Assembly: GCA_036435485.1 (NCBI GenBank)
Contig: CM071596.1
Coordinates: 136,053,001 to 136,117,000 of the forward strand
Direction of reading: 5' to 3'
Origin: Saposhnikovia divaricata
Taxonomy: Eukaryota; Streptophyta; Magnoliopsida; Apiales; Apiaceae
DNA length: 64,000 nt
Positions 44,269 to 57,118 of the stretch are shown here, piece by piece (within the stretch, counting starts at the first letter, position 1; the number at the start of each line of letters is the position of its first letter). The notes beneath the pieces were generated by a model that saw nothing but the letters and a program-made list of their open reading frames with translations, had not been told where the DNA came from and did not search any database. The position numbers and the translations under genes were made by a program.

Positions 44269-47200
44269 TGTAACAACCCTGACTTTTGGTAGGAATTAAA
44301 ACTTTTACTATGGAATGGATATGGATTCAAGTACTTATATGTCATGAAGAATGCTATTGGTTGACAATCTAGATAAGAATTATCTATCTCCTAGGAAATT
44401 AAGATTTGATAATTCCAAGGGGGAAGGTTATTCTTATGTCATCCAAATCGATATATGTTATCAGTCCAGTGGTTCCGTAAAAGGGTTAAGGAACGATCGA
44501 AAGAGAACCAGGACATTTATATAACCCTAAAAGAATAAATAAAGAATAAGTGCTAAATAGTGATTTTGGTGGATTTAAGAATATTATTAGACGACCCTAT
44601 ATAGAAGTACCCGGAACGAAATTCTGAGTTCGTATTAGTGATCCAGGGGGAAAAAGAGTGTATGTAAAAGTTGTCGTATTCTGAAAAACAGCAATTTTAT
44701 TTTCTCCAAGATTTCCATGCACGCTGAAACACCTAAGAGATTATTAAAAGTATTTAAGGAATATGGATTCGAGAATTATTAAGAAAGATGGAGAATAGTA
44801 TTATAAATATTAAGAAGGTTTCCGGTAAAACCCTAACTAGAAATCCTTGATATATTCTTTCGAACAATCAATGAATTGAGAAATAATCGGGCAAGGAAAC
44901 AAGCAGGGGGTCAAAATACCTACATGAGCTTGTATAAAATATCTAGCAACTAAGTAGTTAATTAAGTAACTAGCACAGTTAGAAGATCGACCAAGTACTT
45001 AGCCATTTCTTTCAAATCCAACCAAGAAACCAATACTTATCCTTCCATTTTCATCATCCATTCACTTTATTAAAGTAGCTTTTAGATGAGATATTATCTT
45101 AGAAACATCACTTTATGCATTATTGAAAATCAAACCAAGCAAGAGAGCAAGCAAACCACCTCCCTTTTCTCTCCATTAAGCCATACGGCTTTTTCAAGAA
45201 TTCAAGATCCAAACACAAGCTTCCAATCCTTGTGATCTTCCAATTTTTATGGTGAGTTCTATATTTCATAAAAGTAATCTCCTCAAAATTTTAGCTTCAA
45301 ACTCCGTTTTTTCCATTTTCAAAAAAATCATGAAAGAGGAGGTGAATAGTGTTCTTATGAACTAATCTTTGATTTTCTTGTTTCTTTGGTTGATCTAAGG
45401 TGTGTTAAGGCTAGACAAGGACCATACCAAGCTTAATAAGGCTATTACATACTCTCAAGAAGGTATAATCACTTGAAACCCTAGCTCTTGTTTTGAGATT
45501 TAAGCATGTTCTTGGTAGATTTAGCATAGTTATGATTATAGTGATGTTATGGGCACGATTAGTTAGTGGATTAAGTTGATCTAATTAATATGATAATTAT
45601 GATGTTAAGGTCAGTGGTTCTTAGACATTTTGAGATGAGAATCATGTGTATAAGTGGTATGGATGCCCGGTGTGGCTTGGTTTTGATGTTACGATTTTTA
45701 GAACGTCCGATTTATAGCAGTCGTAATGCCCGGTGTGGCTTGGTTGACAGTAGCTATAACTCACTGTCCAGTTTCATATTATGCCATGACAAGTTAGATT
45801 ATGTTATAATCTTCGTTTTGATATAAAGATCATGTGAAACGGATTTACGATTTAGGAATTATGACCGATTTACTAAAAGTCGTTCGAAACCGTAAGTACG
45901 AGTTCGTTATTAAAATTGAACCTCGGTAAAATATGCAAGCTAGTGATGAATCTTGGTAATCAAATACTAGAGACATAAAGGAAGGTGTAGGAGAAAACCT
46001 CGTATCAAACGGATCGTTTTTCAATTTTATACAAATGTTTGAATCAAGGTTAAACGCGAACGAACCCCTAAAAACCCGCTTGGTTATAACTTTGGTAAAT
46101 CATTTCGAAAACGAGCGCTAAAACTCAAGATATAACCTTGGTTCGTAAACGATCTACTTTAGCACTTACATGACTTAGGTATATACCAAGTGTAAGTGTA
46201 ACGACGAGCCGGAATAACAAACAAATGTCGGGTCGAAACGAGGTCAATAAGAGTACACGAAAAGGGTGCATGACGAGATAATTCGAAATCGTGTTTCGAC
46301 ATAAGTCGAGTTATACTTAGCTTTCTAAAAGAAAAGTGGTACGTTATTAATCTCAGATATTCTGATTGTTTATAGATCACCGAGCTGACCCGGGACACGC
46401 TACCCCTACCTCGACCCACACTCGATTACCAGGCAAGTTTCCAATACTTGGAACTGTTGTTATGATAATATATATATGACTGTTGTTATACATATGCCAT
46501 TGCATGCATGCCTGTTCTCAATTCATATTGTTATACTTGTTCCTTGATTATTGTTGGCTTATTAGCTAAGTAGATAACGTATCAGTTATAAGCCGGATGT
46601 TGTTAAGTCTCTTAGAGAAGGGCATATATATCGTATTCGTTGAATATAGACCGAGAGTCAGTACTTCTTGATATATCGTAATTACTTTGAGGAAAAATAT
46701 TTAAGTAAATATTTTCCATTATTTGGTTGACAAATATTATTTTGAATATTCGTTCGAGATTATTTATTTAACGACCATTACTTCAAATATTTATCTGAAC
46801 GTTATCTATTCAATGAATATTATTTTTCAATATTCATTTAAAGTCGATTCATTTATCGAATATTATTTCGAATATTCCTTTAAAGGTTGGATTACTAAAT
46901 GAATATTATTTCGATATTCATTTAGAATATTATTCATTAAATGAATATTACTTTTTGAATATTCATTTAAGTTCCCATTTACTTAATGAATATTATTTTC
47001 AATATTCATCTGATGTTATATCTATATATCGAATATTATATTTACTATTCCTTCCAAGTCTTATTAATGAAATGAATATTATTTTGAATATTCATTTAAA
47101 TATTTAATTATTTAATAAATATTTTCTCTTTATTCCCTCGAGAATTATTCTGAGAAATACTTCGATTTAAATATACGTTTATAGTTATAAGTCTTCTTTA

Positions 47201-48590
47201 ACTATTTCTAATTCAATAAATATTATCTGAATATTTATCCGATACTCTGAAATGACTTCAAATATTATCTTCGACCTTCGATTATTATAAAATTACTTCG
47301 GAGCCGTATTATTATTAATATTATATATCAAGAAAGGTTCTCAAAATTTCATAATAAGGGAACCTTACTTGAGAAATGTTATTTATCTTGTTGACTTTTC
47401 GGTCATAAATCTTTTCAAACGATTATTTTGCTCGTAACTTGGTTACTATGTATCTATTTAATCTTGTGTACCCACTCATCATTCGAGGGGTAAGAGAGTG
47501 GGAACAAGTTGGTATCCATTAACAAGCAGCAGCTTGGGAAATATTGGTGAATTTTCCTTTTCAACTAGATACGACTACTTTGTGGAGTCTTATCAACAAG
47601 TATTATACTTGGGGATAGGGGGATGAACTTTATGTTTCAGAGTTATGGATGTTATACGAACTAGGAGTTGCGTAAATGGCCGAGTGGCACCGGTCCAGCA
47701 ATGGCCCAACCGTTGGTCGGGGGGTTCCAGAAGGCGGTGGACAAGTAAATCCGTCGGTGCTTCCTTCTACATGTAGAGAACAAGAGATAGGGAGCTTAGC
47801 ATGCGACTGATCATCATAAATGTTATGGCTCCTGGCGCGTCAATGCTCCGGTATTATTTCATCTTTCAAATGTGGAAACTTTTTGTAACACTATCGGTAT
47901 TGGCAGGTGAAAAAGTGATTGAATCTAGAATTGCAATATTTTCTGCAAGTTCCTCTTTTATGACAAATAATGCTATCTTGCCTATCTTCGGCATGGCAGA
48001 TATTTTCATAGAAGTATATTTTTGAGTTACCTTGTAACTTCATCGTTCATCTTATACCGGTACTTTGTTCGTTATTGCATGGCATATGGATTCAAAGATA
48101 TTTGAACTGTTACATATATTTTCACTGTTCAGTTATATTATTATTGGTGGGCTCTTGCTCACCCTTGCTTATTTATTATGTCACAACAACAGCTAGGCAG
48201 AATGGCCCGCGTAAGGCGCACTCGGCGCAAGCAGGTTATCCCAGCCAGAGGTCTACCCGCTGATTTCATCGCTGTCATTGTTGAGGTAGCATAGATAGGC
48301 AGCTTTGCTTTCCAGTTTAAGTATATGTATAACTAATATTAGTTAACGACAAGAACTTTAAAATTATGTTGTTACTCCTTTTGGATTGTAATCACTTTTA
48401 TTCGCGAATCCTTTAATGCAAGGCTTATTTCAATTTCATCTCTGGGACTATAACTGTTGTGTGTGTGTGATTGGATATTATTGTGGGCTCACAGCATGTT
48501 GTTTATTTATTTGGACTCAAGTCAAGTGTTATTCATAGAAATTGAGGCAGTAACGACCCGATCCCTGACCCCGGATCTGGGGGTGTTACA
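44269..48590 (+). repeat. 5' LTR of A2 (4322 bp)
   Basis: Starts TGTAACAACCCTGAC and ends GGGGGTGTTACA, followed directly by the PBS. It is collinear in inverted orientation with A1. TACAT (44264-44268) is the left target flank; the right flank is outside the window. Short frames inside (45590-45826, 46159-46419, 47801-48025, 48075-48263) lack conservation and are not called. Confidence 0.88.
46690..47260. repeat. AT-rich palindromic array in A2 LTR
   Basis: The A2 version of the TGAATATT / AATATTCA hairpin array; unit spacing roughly 40-60 bp. Confidence 0.7.
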
Positions 48591-48594
48591 GAGA

Positions 48595-48606
48595 TGGTAT
48601 CAGAGC
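48595..48606 (+). promoter_or_regulatory. Primer-binding site of A2 (initiator Met tRNA)
   Basis: TGGTATCAGAGC four bases after the LTR end at 48590, the same spacing as in A1. Confidence 0.92.
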
Positions 48607-48742
48607 GAAAGTTATATATCCCAGAGATGAGGCGACGTTATAACAATAAATTCACTAAGATAATAAGAACTCTTGCCAAGTTCACCTAAAACCCTTATGG
48701 GAACTCTTAAGTATCATAATAGTAATTTAGCTCGATATCGTA

Positions 48743-48955
48743 TCGACGAGCAAGGCGACAGACCTTGAGGCTTATGAGCAGCAGCACGAGGATGCCTTAT
48801 TATATGTTGACGATCGACTTGAAGACTTGATAGAGTACCCTACTAAGGACCCGAAGGAGGTTCCAACTATGAAGGAGAATCCTGTTAAGGATAATGAGTT
48901 TACCCTTGAGGAAATGAGGGCTGCATCCAGAGAAACTGTAAGAGCTAAGGTATAG
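48743..48955 (+). pseudogene. Gag-position frame of A2
   Basis: Open from 48743 to the TAG at 48953. It contains LEAYEQQHEDALLYVDDR and EEMRAASRETVRAKV, matching the A1 frame at 2804-3043. The A1 start ATG is ATA here and a TAG lies just upstream. A separate 20-codon frame starts at 48627 (MRRRYNNKFTK), closer to the PBS, and is broken in A1. Confidence 0.5.
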
Positions 48956-49889
48956 TGCTCAGAGAAGTGGGCGTAAAGAATTGAGATATTATTAAGAAAA
49001 CTAAAGATGCATATGGGATTCATAGCCGGACTACCGGATGTAGTACCAGCAAGTAAGACGGATTGGAAGGATTACTTGAGGACTTATGTGGAGATAGATA
49101 AAAATCCTTAGAGACTTTCAGGCTAATGATAAAAGAGTTAGGATGATGCATGATTATCAAAGACATCGATATAGGACAGGAAGCAGAGCCCAGAAGCAGT
49201 TGAGGTAGAGACAACGAGTGCCCTATCATTTGATAATTGGATTAGTGTGAATATTATCAATGGTAATTCGTCATGAGAAGACAGATTTCATAGGTTATAA
49301 ATTATGAAGTCAAATTGAGATTGATGAGGTGGTTTTTCAGAGAAATGTTCATTTTAGGAATGGATCAGCATAGAAAGTAAAGACATTGGGAAGTGATGGC
49401 ATGATTGGATAAAGTTATATAAGGAAGTAGTAAACGAGATGATGATCTCAGAACCTACAAGAGGAGAAGACCAGTGAGTCTATGATAAATTCGTAATCAG
49501 ACTATTGTCAAGGACTAAGTATAGGTTTATTCCAACTCAGTAAAATGATGAACCAGAAACATTAGATGCATGAGGTTTAGAAGAATATTAAATTCTTTCT
49601 TTTCCTTAAATGGATGATAGTAATTACATTAAGTTTACTCCGACGCTGAATCATAAATGGATCAAGTAATACGATCAGTGGTTAAGAGGTAATGGAGAAT
49701 GTTTTGAGAAAAAAACCGGAAAGAGCAAGTGCATGCCAAGTTCTCGAAGTATGAATTTTGATAAAATAAAGTTCAGCTATTAGGACATGCGATCAATAAT
49801 GAGTAGTGTTGGTTGACCCAGCCGAGTTAAAGGTAGTTTCAATTGGGAAAGGCTAACCACACCAACTAATGTGAGAAATTTCATAAGAT

Positions 49890-50060
49890 TCACCAGGAAA
49901 ATGTGAGAAAATCTTCCTGGAGCTAAAATCGAAATTGGTGACGACCCAGCGTTGGCGTTGGCTAATGGAAGAAGGAAGACTTTGTGATATAATATGATGC
50001 ATCTCATACAGGTTTAGGCGGTATGCATATGCAGCATGGTAGAGTAATTGCGGATGCAGT
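49890..50060 (+). pseudogene. Decayed RNase H of A2
   Basis: Broken frames give SHTGLGGMHMQHGRVIADA, the DASHKGLGCVLMQ-type RNase H start. It corresponds to A1 1900-2190. It lies 1.2 kb upstream of the RT relic instead of downstream. Confidence 0.65.
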
Positions 50061-51224
50061 CGGACAACACGATTCATCAGGTTCGGATAGCCTTGGTAGT
50101 GCTAATTTTGTGGAACAACAAACTCCGACGGTAGTGGTTCTTCTGAGACTAAGGGTTTGGTAGACTGACATTTGATAGTATTGACTAATAGGACGTATAT
50201 GCATCAGGAAGATGTGGCATATTTCAGTTTGAAACTTCTGATTTCCCTTCTATGGGATGTATATATTTGATTCCTTTCCAGTGGTTAAACTTCCAACTTT
50301 ATGTTAAACATTCGTATTATAACTGCGTACAATTCTACCTGCTTGAATGTTCATAAGAACTGTTCTTCAGATTTCGAAATTGATTTATTTTAGTGTTACC
50401 AGTGGGTGTATAGATTGACCAAAATTTCCCTGATTCTGGAAAGAGCTTCAACGAATTTTGGCAAACCTTGTCTTTCTGATTATCAGAGAACGTCATGGAA
50501 GAGAGTAGAAACTAGGGCGAACCCCGTGAATTGGGTAAGGTAGCCGCTATATGGGTTGGTGGACAGACCCCGATTATTTCAATTCATTATAGAAATATAA
50601 TGATGAAGTTGAGATTGGACGGTAAAAAGGGGTGAAGAATACACTGGACAAAGTATGTTGATAAGCGTAACCCACCCAAATTAATTATTTTCGCTATGGA
50701 CGAAGGAGGCACTATGCCAAGCAATTGCTAGAAAAGTAATGCCATTAGCTAATCCTAAACTCACATACTGTAGCACGGCCATTTGGGGCCATGTGGTGAA
50801 GAATTATAAAGTGACTAGACCAGCAATGTAAGGACAAAGCGGGGTGCTTCTAACCAAGCGCCAACCACGAGAACTTTTGATAAAAATGAAGTAATTCAGG
50901 TGTATATGATCGACCAGCCTATGAGCTATAAACCCAACCATAGTAAATTGAGGTACATAATGTTGGGATTTTATGAATACAATTAACATAGTATGACTTA
51001 GGAAAGGGATCAATAGAAGGCTTATGGAGGTTGTCAAAGATTTTGCAGTATGATGCATAAAGGTTATCTGAAACTTAGTATCTTTAAGAAGAGTAATAAG
51101 TACTAAGAGATTCACGTTGGATATGACCAATATCTTCCAAAACATCCTTGTTGCCATTACCAAATATATGTTGTCTTTTGAAGGCCAGGTTGACTGACAT
51201 CCTTTCGAAAGAGAAGGTTAGCAT

Positions 51225-51725
51225 GAAGCTACCTATAGATTATCAAGATGTGAATGATTGAAAAGAGACCCTTATTAAGGAATTATGAAGTGATTGTTAA
51301 CTAAAGGATGTAAGTATTTTTTAAAATAGAATTGAGGATGGAATATCCATAAATTAAGATGAACCCTGGGGATGCGCAAAGGGTGGCATTACCCCTACTA
51401 AAGACATTATGAATTCAGGTGATATGAGTTGGATTGAATAAGGCAACAATAATCTTTAAGGAGTTACTGAAGGGAGTTTCGAAAAGTACGTAGATAGAAT
51501 TGTTATAGAATCTATTAAGGATATGTTGATTTACCCTGTACCTAGAAAATACAGGAGGAATGACGAGGACGACCTAAGAAATCTTACAAGGAAAAAGTTA
51601 ATATTCTGAGTTTCAAAATAGAAGTTTGGTAGAGAATGTAAGACACAATAACAATATTGCCAGATGAGGCATGTATGAAGCCATGATGAGGTAAGGATGG
51701 AACCAAAGAAGGTTGAGATTATCCT
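51225..51725 (+). pseudogene. Decayed Ty3/gypsy RT of A2
   Basis: Successive RT blocks are recognisable in broken frames: LPIDYQDVND (LCIDYRELN), a block with GLNKA (FGLTNAP), EKYVDRIVIESIKDMLIYP at 51481 (DKFVIVFIDDILIYS) and VRMEPKKVE near 51693 (IKVDPSKVE). The catalytic aspartates are lost. Block order within RT is normal; its place relative to RNase H is not. Confidence 0.75.
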
Positions 51726-52384
51726 AGAACAAGAAAGAGCTAAGAGAATAAATATCCTAGGTATAATTGAGAGTAACTTTGATAATTAAAGTTCCGACGG
51801 AAAGGTAGAAGCAATGACTTATGGAGAAAGGCTGATAAATATTTTCCTCCTTCAGCAGAGCTTAAGGGACAATGCTTTCACCCAATAGTGATGGGAATGC
51901 GGTAGAATTTGAGTTGGAATAGATCCAGAGAATATTGATTACAAGAAATTATTATTATGGCCAATGAGGTGGCCGACACTCTAAGTATAGAGGAATAATT
52001 ACAAATGTGCATACCGAAGGAACAGAATGATATTTGGAAGGACCTTGAAGGTCATATCGGAGTGGAGGAATTTACATTCCCTCTGATGACTGTGCAAGAA
52101 ACAACTGTAATAATAGTTTAAGTAAAGATTCGATTCCCGATATCATCTTAAGCAAACTACACACCTTAGGAGGTCCTATTTTGAGGTAAACCAGGACCAT
52201 GATACGAAATTGATTAAGTAAACCGCTAAATTTCCAGTCTTCTACTGAAGATATCCGATTAACCATTTCATCAACCTGGCATAGCTGCGGGGATTGATGC
52301 TCTTCTACGATTTTATCTGCTTCATTAATATCTACATCAAGTTCAGGAAGTATTCTTTATGAATAAGAAATCGTGATTAGTTCG

Positions 52385-52630
52385 TCTTCGTAGAGAATTT
52401 TGGATATGACAAATATGAAACCCGTCTGATTAACCATTAAAGCACTACGTAAACAGCAAACGATGGTGATTCAATAATGGACTACAATAATATAGTGGTG
52501 ATTCTTCTAAGAAAGTAGATGACAACGCAAAGATAAAGATAGTGCTGCTATTGATAAGCTAAATGGCATGTTGATGAATGACAAGCAAGTTTGTGTTAGT
52601 GTACTTCTACGCAAACAAGATAGAGTATAG
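52385..52630 (+). pseudogene. Fragment resembling poly(A)-binding protein RRM2
   Basis: The frame at 52529-52630 reads AAIDKLNGMLMNDKQV and then LLRKQDR before a stop. Plant poly(A)-binding proteins have an almost identical stretch at the end of RRM2 (AIEKLNGMLLNDKQV, then FLRRQER). Upstream, in shifted frames, SGDSSKK, NH-KAL and VFVENFG fall in the order of SSGQSKG, DHKAL and IFIKNL of the same domain, and the span of about 240 nt equals one RRM. The C-terminal match is strong and the upstream part weak. Probably a host exon or cDNA piece captured by the element (inference). Whether A1 has it cannot be seen. Confidence 0.6.
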
Positions 52631-52690
52631 GAGGTTGATGATTCATGATGCTAAAGGTATTCCCGTGGAAAGAATTAATGAGACTTGGAG

Positions 52691-52781
52691 AGAAGGGCAG
52701 TTGAGCCTGAGATTTATTTGGCCATCTGGGAGTTTAAAAGTGTTCGTAAGTTGGCATTCGAGCCAGCTCTACCCCCAAAAC
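52691..52781 (+). pseudogene. Integrase C-terminal GPF region of A2
   Basis: The translation GQLSLRFIWPSGSL, then in another frame RKLAFEPALPP, matches the KLSPRFIGPFEIL and KLAYELALPP segments of Ty3 integrases with a GPY/F module. One frame change lies between them. C2 cuts the sequence right after. Confidence 0.7.
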
Positions 52782-53310
52782 TGTTAGGCCGAATACACAA
52801 TTATAATCAAGATTGTACGAGAGATTAACAATAAAACACACGTTTAAACAATTAAAAACTGTTTGGAATTAATAACTCCTCTCTCAGTGATGTAAATATC
52901 ACAGAGAGCTGCTTAGGTTACAATGAATAATATTGCGTTACACGATCTATACCCTTTTAGGATTATCCTAACTGTATTTATAAGATATATAGCTGCTATA
53001 CAATCGATAATTGATACTCCTATAAATTAGCTATACAATTGATATCAATTATGATTGCTACACGTCTCCTTAGTCAACTCAATCTCTTTGACAGCTATCC
53101 AATCTTCAAATATATTTCTTCCATAATTATCTTCAATAATTCTTTAAACACTGTTGACCAGTAGACGCTTCTTCCAGATAGAGTTTAACAAACTTTGTTG
53201 AGCTTCCATCTGTCAGCGTTTAACTAAACTCTGACTGCTTCTAGCTAAACTTTGATATTTCACTGTAACACTTAAACACTAATTATTATTCACATCAGTT
53301 ATATCTAACA
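52782..53310 (-). repeat. C2 3' LTR (529 bp)
   Basis: TGTTAGGCC to ATCTAACA, complete, with TATAAATA on the minus strand at 52982-52975. It is diverged from the C1 LTRs by substitutions and small indels. Confidence 0.9.
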
Positions 53311-53324
53311 ATCTCCCCCAACTT
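53311..53324 (-). promoter_or_regulatory. C2 polypurine tract
   Basis: The minus strand reads AAGTTGGGGGAGAT directly before the 3' LTR start (TGTTAGAT). This element is deleted from C1. Confidence 0.85.
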
Positions 53325-56300
53325 GTTCATTAGCAAAAATGCACAAGTTCACAATAATTGATGATGTCAAAACAAATAAACAAATACAGTGTTTAATATA
53401 CAAATAGAGTTTAAACTTCTACTTAACAAAATCTAAAGAAAAACAAGAAAATTCTTACAAAGCTTTATTCCTTAATTTCCTCAACATCTGGTGTTGATCT
53501 GAGATAGTCTATAAGTAATCTTCTTTCTGCATTTTCAAGTTCTGTCTGCATAACTTCCTTGATCTCTTTTAGCTAAGGATTATCTTCACCAGTTTGGTAG
53601 ATAGCAGATCTCAGAGCATAGATTTTGTTTCTTCTCATTTCATTACCCAGACTGATGAATTGTACTTTCTATGACTCTGAGTTAAAATCAAGAACTATTC
53701 TTCATCTCAATAATATTCCCATGATAATCTCTGTACTTTGGGACATACTGACTGTTGTATTTCATACCTCTAACTGCCAAATTATGCAGCATCTTCTTTC
53801 TTAGCACATTTGCAGCTAGCTGAGTCCTTCAATTTTTCACTTTGAAGATATATAGAACATATTCTAATTCCTCCCATAGCTTCAAATCAAGATCATACTC
53901 ACCAATTTTGTACACAGTACCATCTTCCATGAAATACAGCAGAAAATCTTTGTTCAAACTTCTTTGATTGATCAACTGTACTGATTCCAGTCTGTCTAAA
54001 CTCTCCTGAGTAAGACCTTGACCTGGAACAGCCAGTGATGAAGGATCTCGAGGACCAGTATTCATTCTAACTTCTCTATGTGAGCCCAAGCCAGCTTTAT
54101 CTCTTCCTAGCTTACCCATTAAGGCTCTGCCATGTAGAATATCAGTAGTACCTCCAGTCATCAGAGTTGGATCATGAAGTGTTGGTTTTCCAAAAACCAT
54201 TTGCATCTTGGTAGATAAAGGTTTCTGTACAACTTGTGTAGCAACAGAGGTTGTATTCACTTTCTTTGAAACCTTTCCTTCTTCAACAATGCCTTTCAGC
54301 TTCAATTTAGCTTCTGCTTCTATTGGTTTCTTAGACACTTGTAACCTTTGATCAGCACCAACATTTTCCTTAATAACAATGCCTTTAAGAACAGGCCTAG
54401 GAGCTTTTTCTTGCTTCTTGAATTTTCCAGACTTCAAAGCTTTCTGATGTTCTTCTTGTAGATTCTTTTCTTCAGCTTGAATGTCTTCAATGGTAACTCC
54501 TTCTTCATTTTCTTCCAGAAACAACCTAGCAGCCAATTCTTCATCAGTCTGTGGATTTTCAGTGAATAACATACTCCTGGTTTTTGAAGTACCCTGAGTA
54601 TCAGTGTTTATTCCATCAGACTTTGATTTAGAAGACTTGCCAGATCTCAGACTTAGATTTTGATCAGTTCTTAATCTCTTACCTTTGTCATTTGCTCCTC
54701 CATCTTCAGTATCATCCTTCTTAGTCAGAGTTTGAGATTACCTGCATTTAGATCATCAGGAATCAAAATTGATGTAATCAGCTCCAAGGAGTTAGCAATA
54801 GAATCAATCTTACTAGACAAGACAGTCTGATTCTGTTCAACTTGACCTAGCCTTTGAAACAGAGTTTCTTGAGCTTTAGAAATGGTCTTAAACTTTGTTT
54901 GATTATCTCTCTGCATGGTCATGTCTCGAGCAAGAACATCAGCTCTCAGATCAGTAATTGCCTTTTGAGACTCATTAAACCTTTCATTCAGTGTCTTGAC
55001 TTGAACAATAGTTGCTTGCAGACATGAGAGAATATCAGGATTTGAAATCTTGTTGGCAGATTGATGCACAAATTTAGCTGCTCTTCCAGTATTAAAAATG
55101 CAATCAGACTTATACCAATCCTTCCAATACTTGGCAAAATGTTCTGCTTCAATATCATGTGCATGTGAGGGTTGAGAAAAAGGTGTGTGCTTTGCATCAG
55201 TTTGTACTGGTATACTCTGAGAAGAGTTTGACTCTACACTTCCTTCATCTTCAGCATCAGTATCTGCATCTGCAACTGGATCAATTTCATCAATATGCAC
55301 TGCAGCTCCAACAGTTTCAACAACAGTCTCTACAACATTCTCTGCAGTTTCATCAGCAACATTCTCTGCAGGTTGCTTTCTAGTTTCAACAGTCTTATCA
55401 ACAGACTTTGCAACTTCAAGAATTACATCTATATGCTCAAAAAGAACAGTCTTGGTTGATTTCTCAACTTCTTCACCTTTTTCAGAAACCTGGTGAGCAT
55501 CAAAAAATAGCTCAGTGTGTGATGCTACTGTTTCATCAAGTACTACAGTAGGCTGATCAACTGCACCAGTTTCTCCAGAATTTGCAATGACAGGTGAGAG
55601 AGGAATATCAATGTGATCAAAGAATGGTATAAATGTTTCAACAAAATCATCCATTGCAGCAAAACCATCTCTGTTTGACTCATCCATTTGTACATTTTCA
55701 GTTGTATGAACAACTTCTTCTGCAGTATGTACCTCAACAGTAGGTATTTCCTTAGAAATCACCTCTGGAGCTTCAATATTCAACTCTTCATCAGACTCAT
55801 CAAGTATCAACTTTCTCCTCTTAGCTTGAGGCACCTCAACTGTCTCTTCTTCTTCAGTAGACTCATCTTCAACAACAGATGGTGATGGAGGTCTGTTTGC
55901 TCTTTCCTTTCTTGCCTTTCTAGGCCTGACAGACTCCTTTTTATCTTTAACAGATACCTTTTTAGCTCTAGCAGATCTATGCTGTGTATTTTCTGCTGTG
56001 TGCTTTATTCTACCTCCACGGTTTGATTTGGTCTGTGTAGGTAGTGGTTGTTGTTCAGGTTGAGGTTGGGCTTGAGGTTAAGTTTGTGTAGGTTGTGAAG
56101 ATTTAGTGTTTAAAGTTTGAGGTTGAGTGTTTTTTATTTTGAGGTTGAGTGTTTGCCGGTGGTTGTATGGGTTCAGTGTTTACAGGTTCATGCTGTGGTT
56201 CTTGAGGTTGATGTATGAAATTTTGAAGAGCAAGAGGCAAAACCAAGTCAGGTAATTGCTCCTTGTTGGTATCCTTGTTAGTCAAATCAGAGAATATCCT

Positions 56301-56953
56301 CTTGTTGACTTTAAAAGGCTGAATAACATCATCCTCAGCAATTGCAATATTAGGCACACAAGCAGTAAACAATAATTGACAGAATCTAACAAAGTAAACA
56401 GTAGTAGACTCTGACAATCTATCACCTGTGTTCATTAAAACAAGTCTACCAAAATCGAAATTACTTCCATAGAGAAGAGAATACCCAATTTGAAGACTGT
56501 CAGTAGGGATAGAATCCCAGTTTGTGACTTTCTTTCCAAAAGCTCTTGTTATATAATCAAAGAAGAAACTCCACTCCTTCCTTAGCTTTTCCCTTTTCAC
56601 ATTACCAAGTTTCTCTAATGGACCTGAAAAACCAAGTTGCTGCAACATCTCTTTCAGGGTATAGTCAGAAACAACACTGTAGGAAGTGTGTGTATCAAAA
56701 CCCATGGTTTCTCTGACTATAGTTGGAGTAATCACATACTCTGTGTCCTCATATGTGAAAATGATTGACGGAGTGAAGGGTTTCGAGGCAACAAACGCAG
56801 CAAAAAGCAATAATTAAAAACAATAAAATCGAAACCCTACCGCAGGATCCATGCAAAAACATGATATTTAATTCGGAATTAGATGAATACCTTAAAGAAG
56901 CTCTACAAATTGATGAAAGATGGAGGTCCAAAGCAATCACCACGTAGCCCTCT

Positions 56954-57038
56954 TCGAGATCTACGTTGCCAAAGTAGTCCACACGAACGCTTGATCGTCC
57001 AACGATCACCGGAGCCGGTACTAGCCGAAGAACATGCC
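56954..57038. repeat. 85-bp direct repeat, copy 1
   Basis: LTR-derived sequence from TCGAGATCTACG to AAGAACATGCC, identical by eye to 57113-57197. B LTR has the corresponding sequence only once. Confidence 0.92.
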
Positions 57039-57043
57039 TATCG

Positions 57044-57118
57044 ACATCCGATAAAATTGGAACGATACATAGAAGATTAGCATGGCCCCTGCGCAAGGAT
57101 GACACGTACAAATCGAGA
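57044..57118 (+). pseudogene. U6 snRNA-derived segment inside the solo LTR
   Basis: 75 nt from ACATCCGATAAAATTGG to ACAAATCGAGA match plant U6 snRNA at about nucleotides 13-87, with two differences: the ACAGAGA box reads ACATAGA, and ACACGCAC reads ACACGTAC. The 5' stem, the 3' end and the T-run terminator are missing, and the upstream sequence is LTR rather than a U6 promoter, so it is not a working snRNA gene. It is in sense on the window plus strand, antisense to the LTR. The right junction shares TCGAGA with the LTR repeat; TATCG fills the left junction. Confidence 0.93.

Larger units (their letters stand above)
44269..52781 (+). mobile_element. Ty3/gypsy family A, copy A2
   Basis: Plus-strand element with a complete 5' LTR, Met-tRNA PBS and 4.2 kb of internal sequence, then cut by C2 at 52782. 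Relics in order: small gag-position frame, RNase H, RT, a segment like a poly(A)-binding protein RRM, and the integrase GPF region. I recognise nothing in 48956-49889, 50061-51224 and 51726-52384, though most of this is shared with A1 up to about 51720. It cannot encode its own mobility. Confidence 0.85.

Noticed and set aside
48595..48606. tRNA gene signal at TGGTATCAGAGC
   Set aside because: Only the 12-nt complement of the tRNA 3' end is present, next to an LTR; it is a primer-binding site (also at 3182-3193 and 43631-43642).
57044..57118. Functional U6 snRNA gene
   Set aside because: Both ends of U6 are missing, the ACAGAGA box is mutated, there is no U6 promoter upstream and no T-run terminator; LTR sequence flanks it on both sides.
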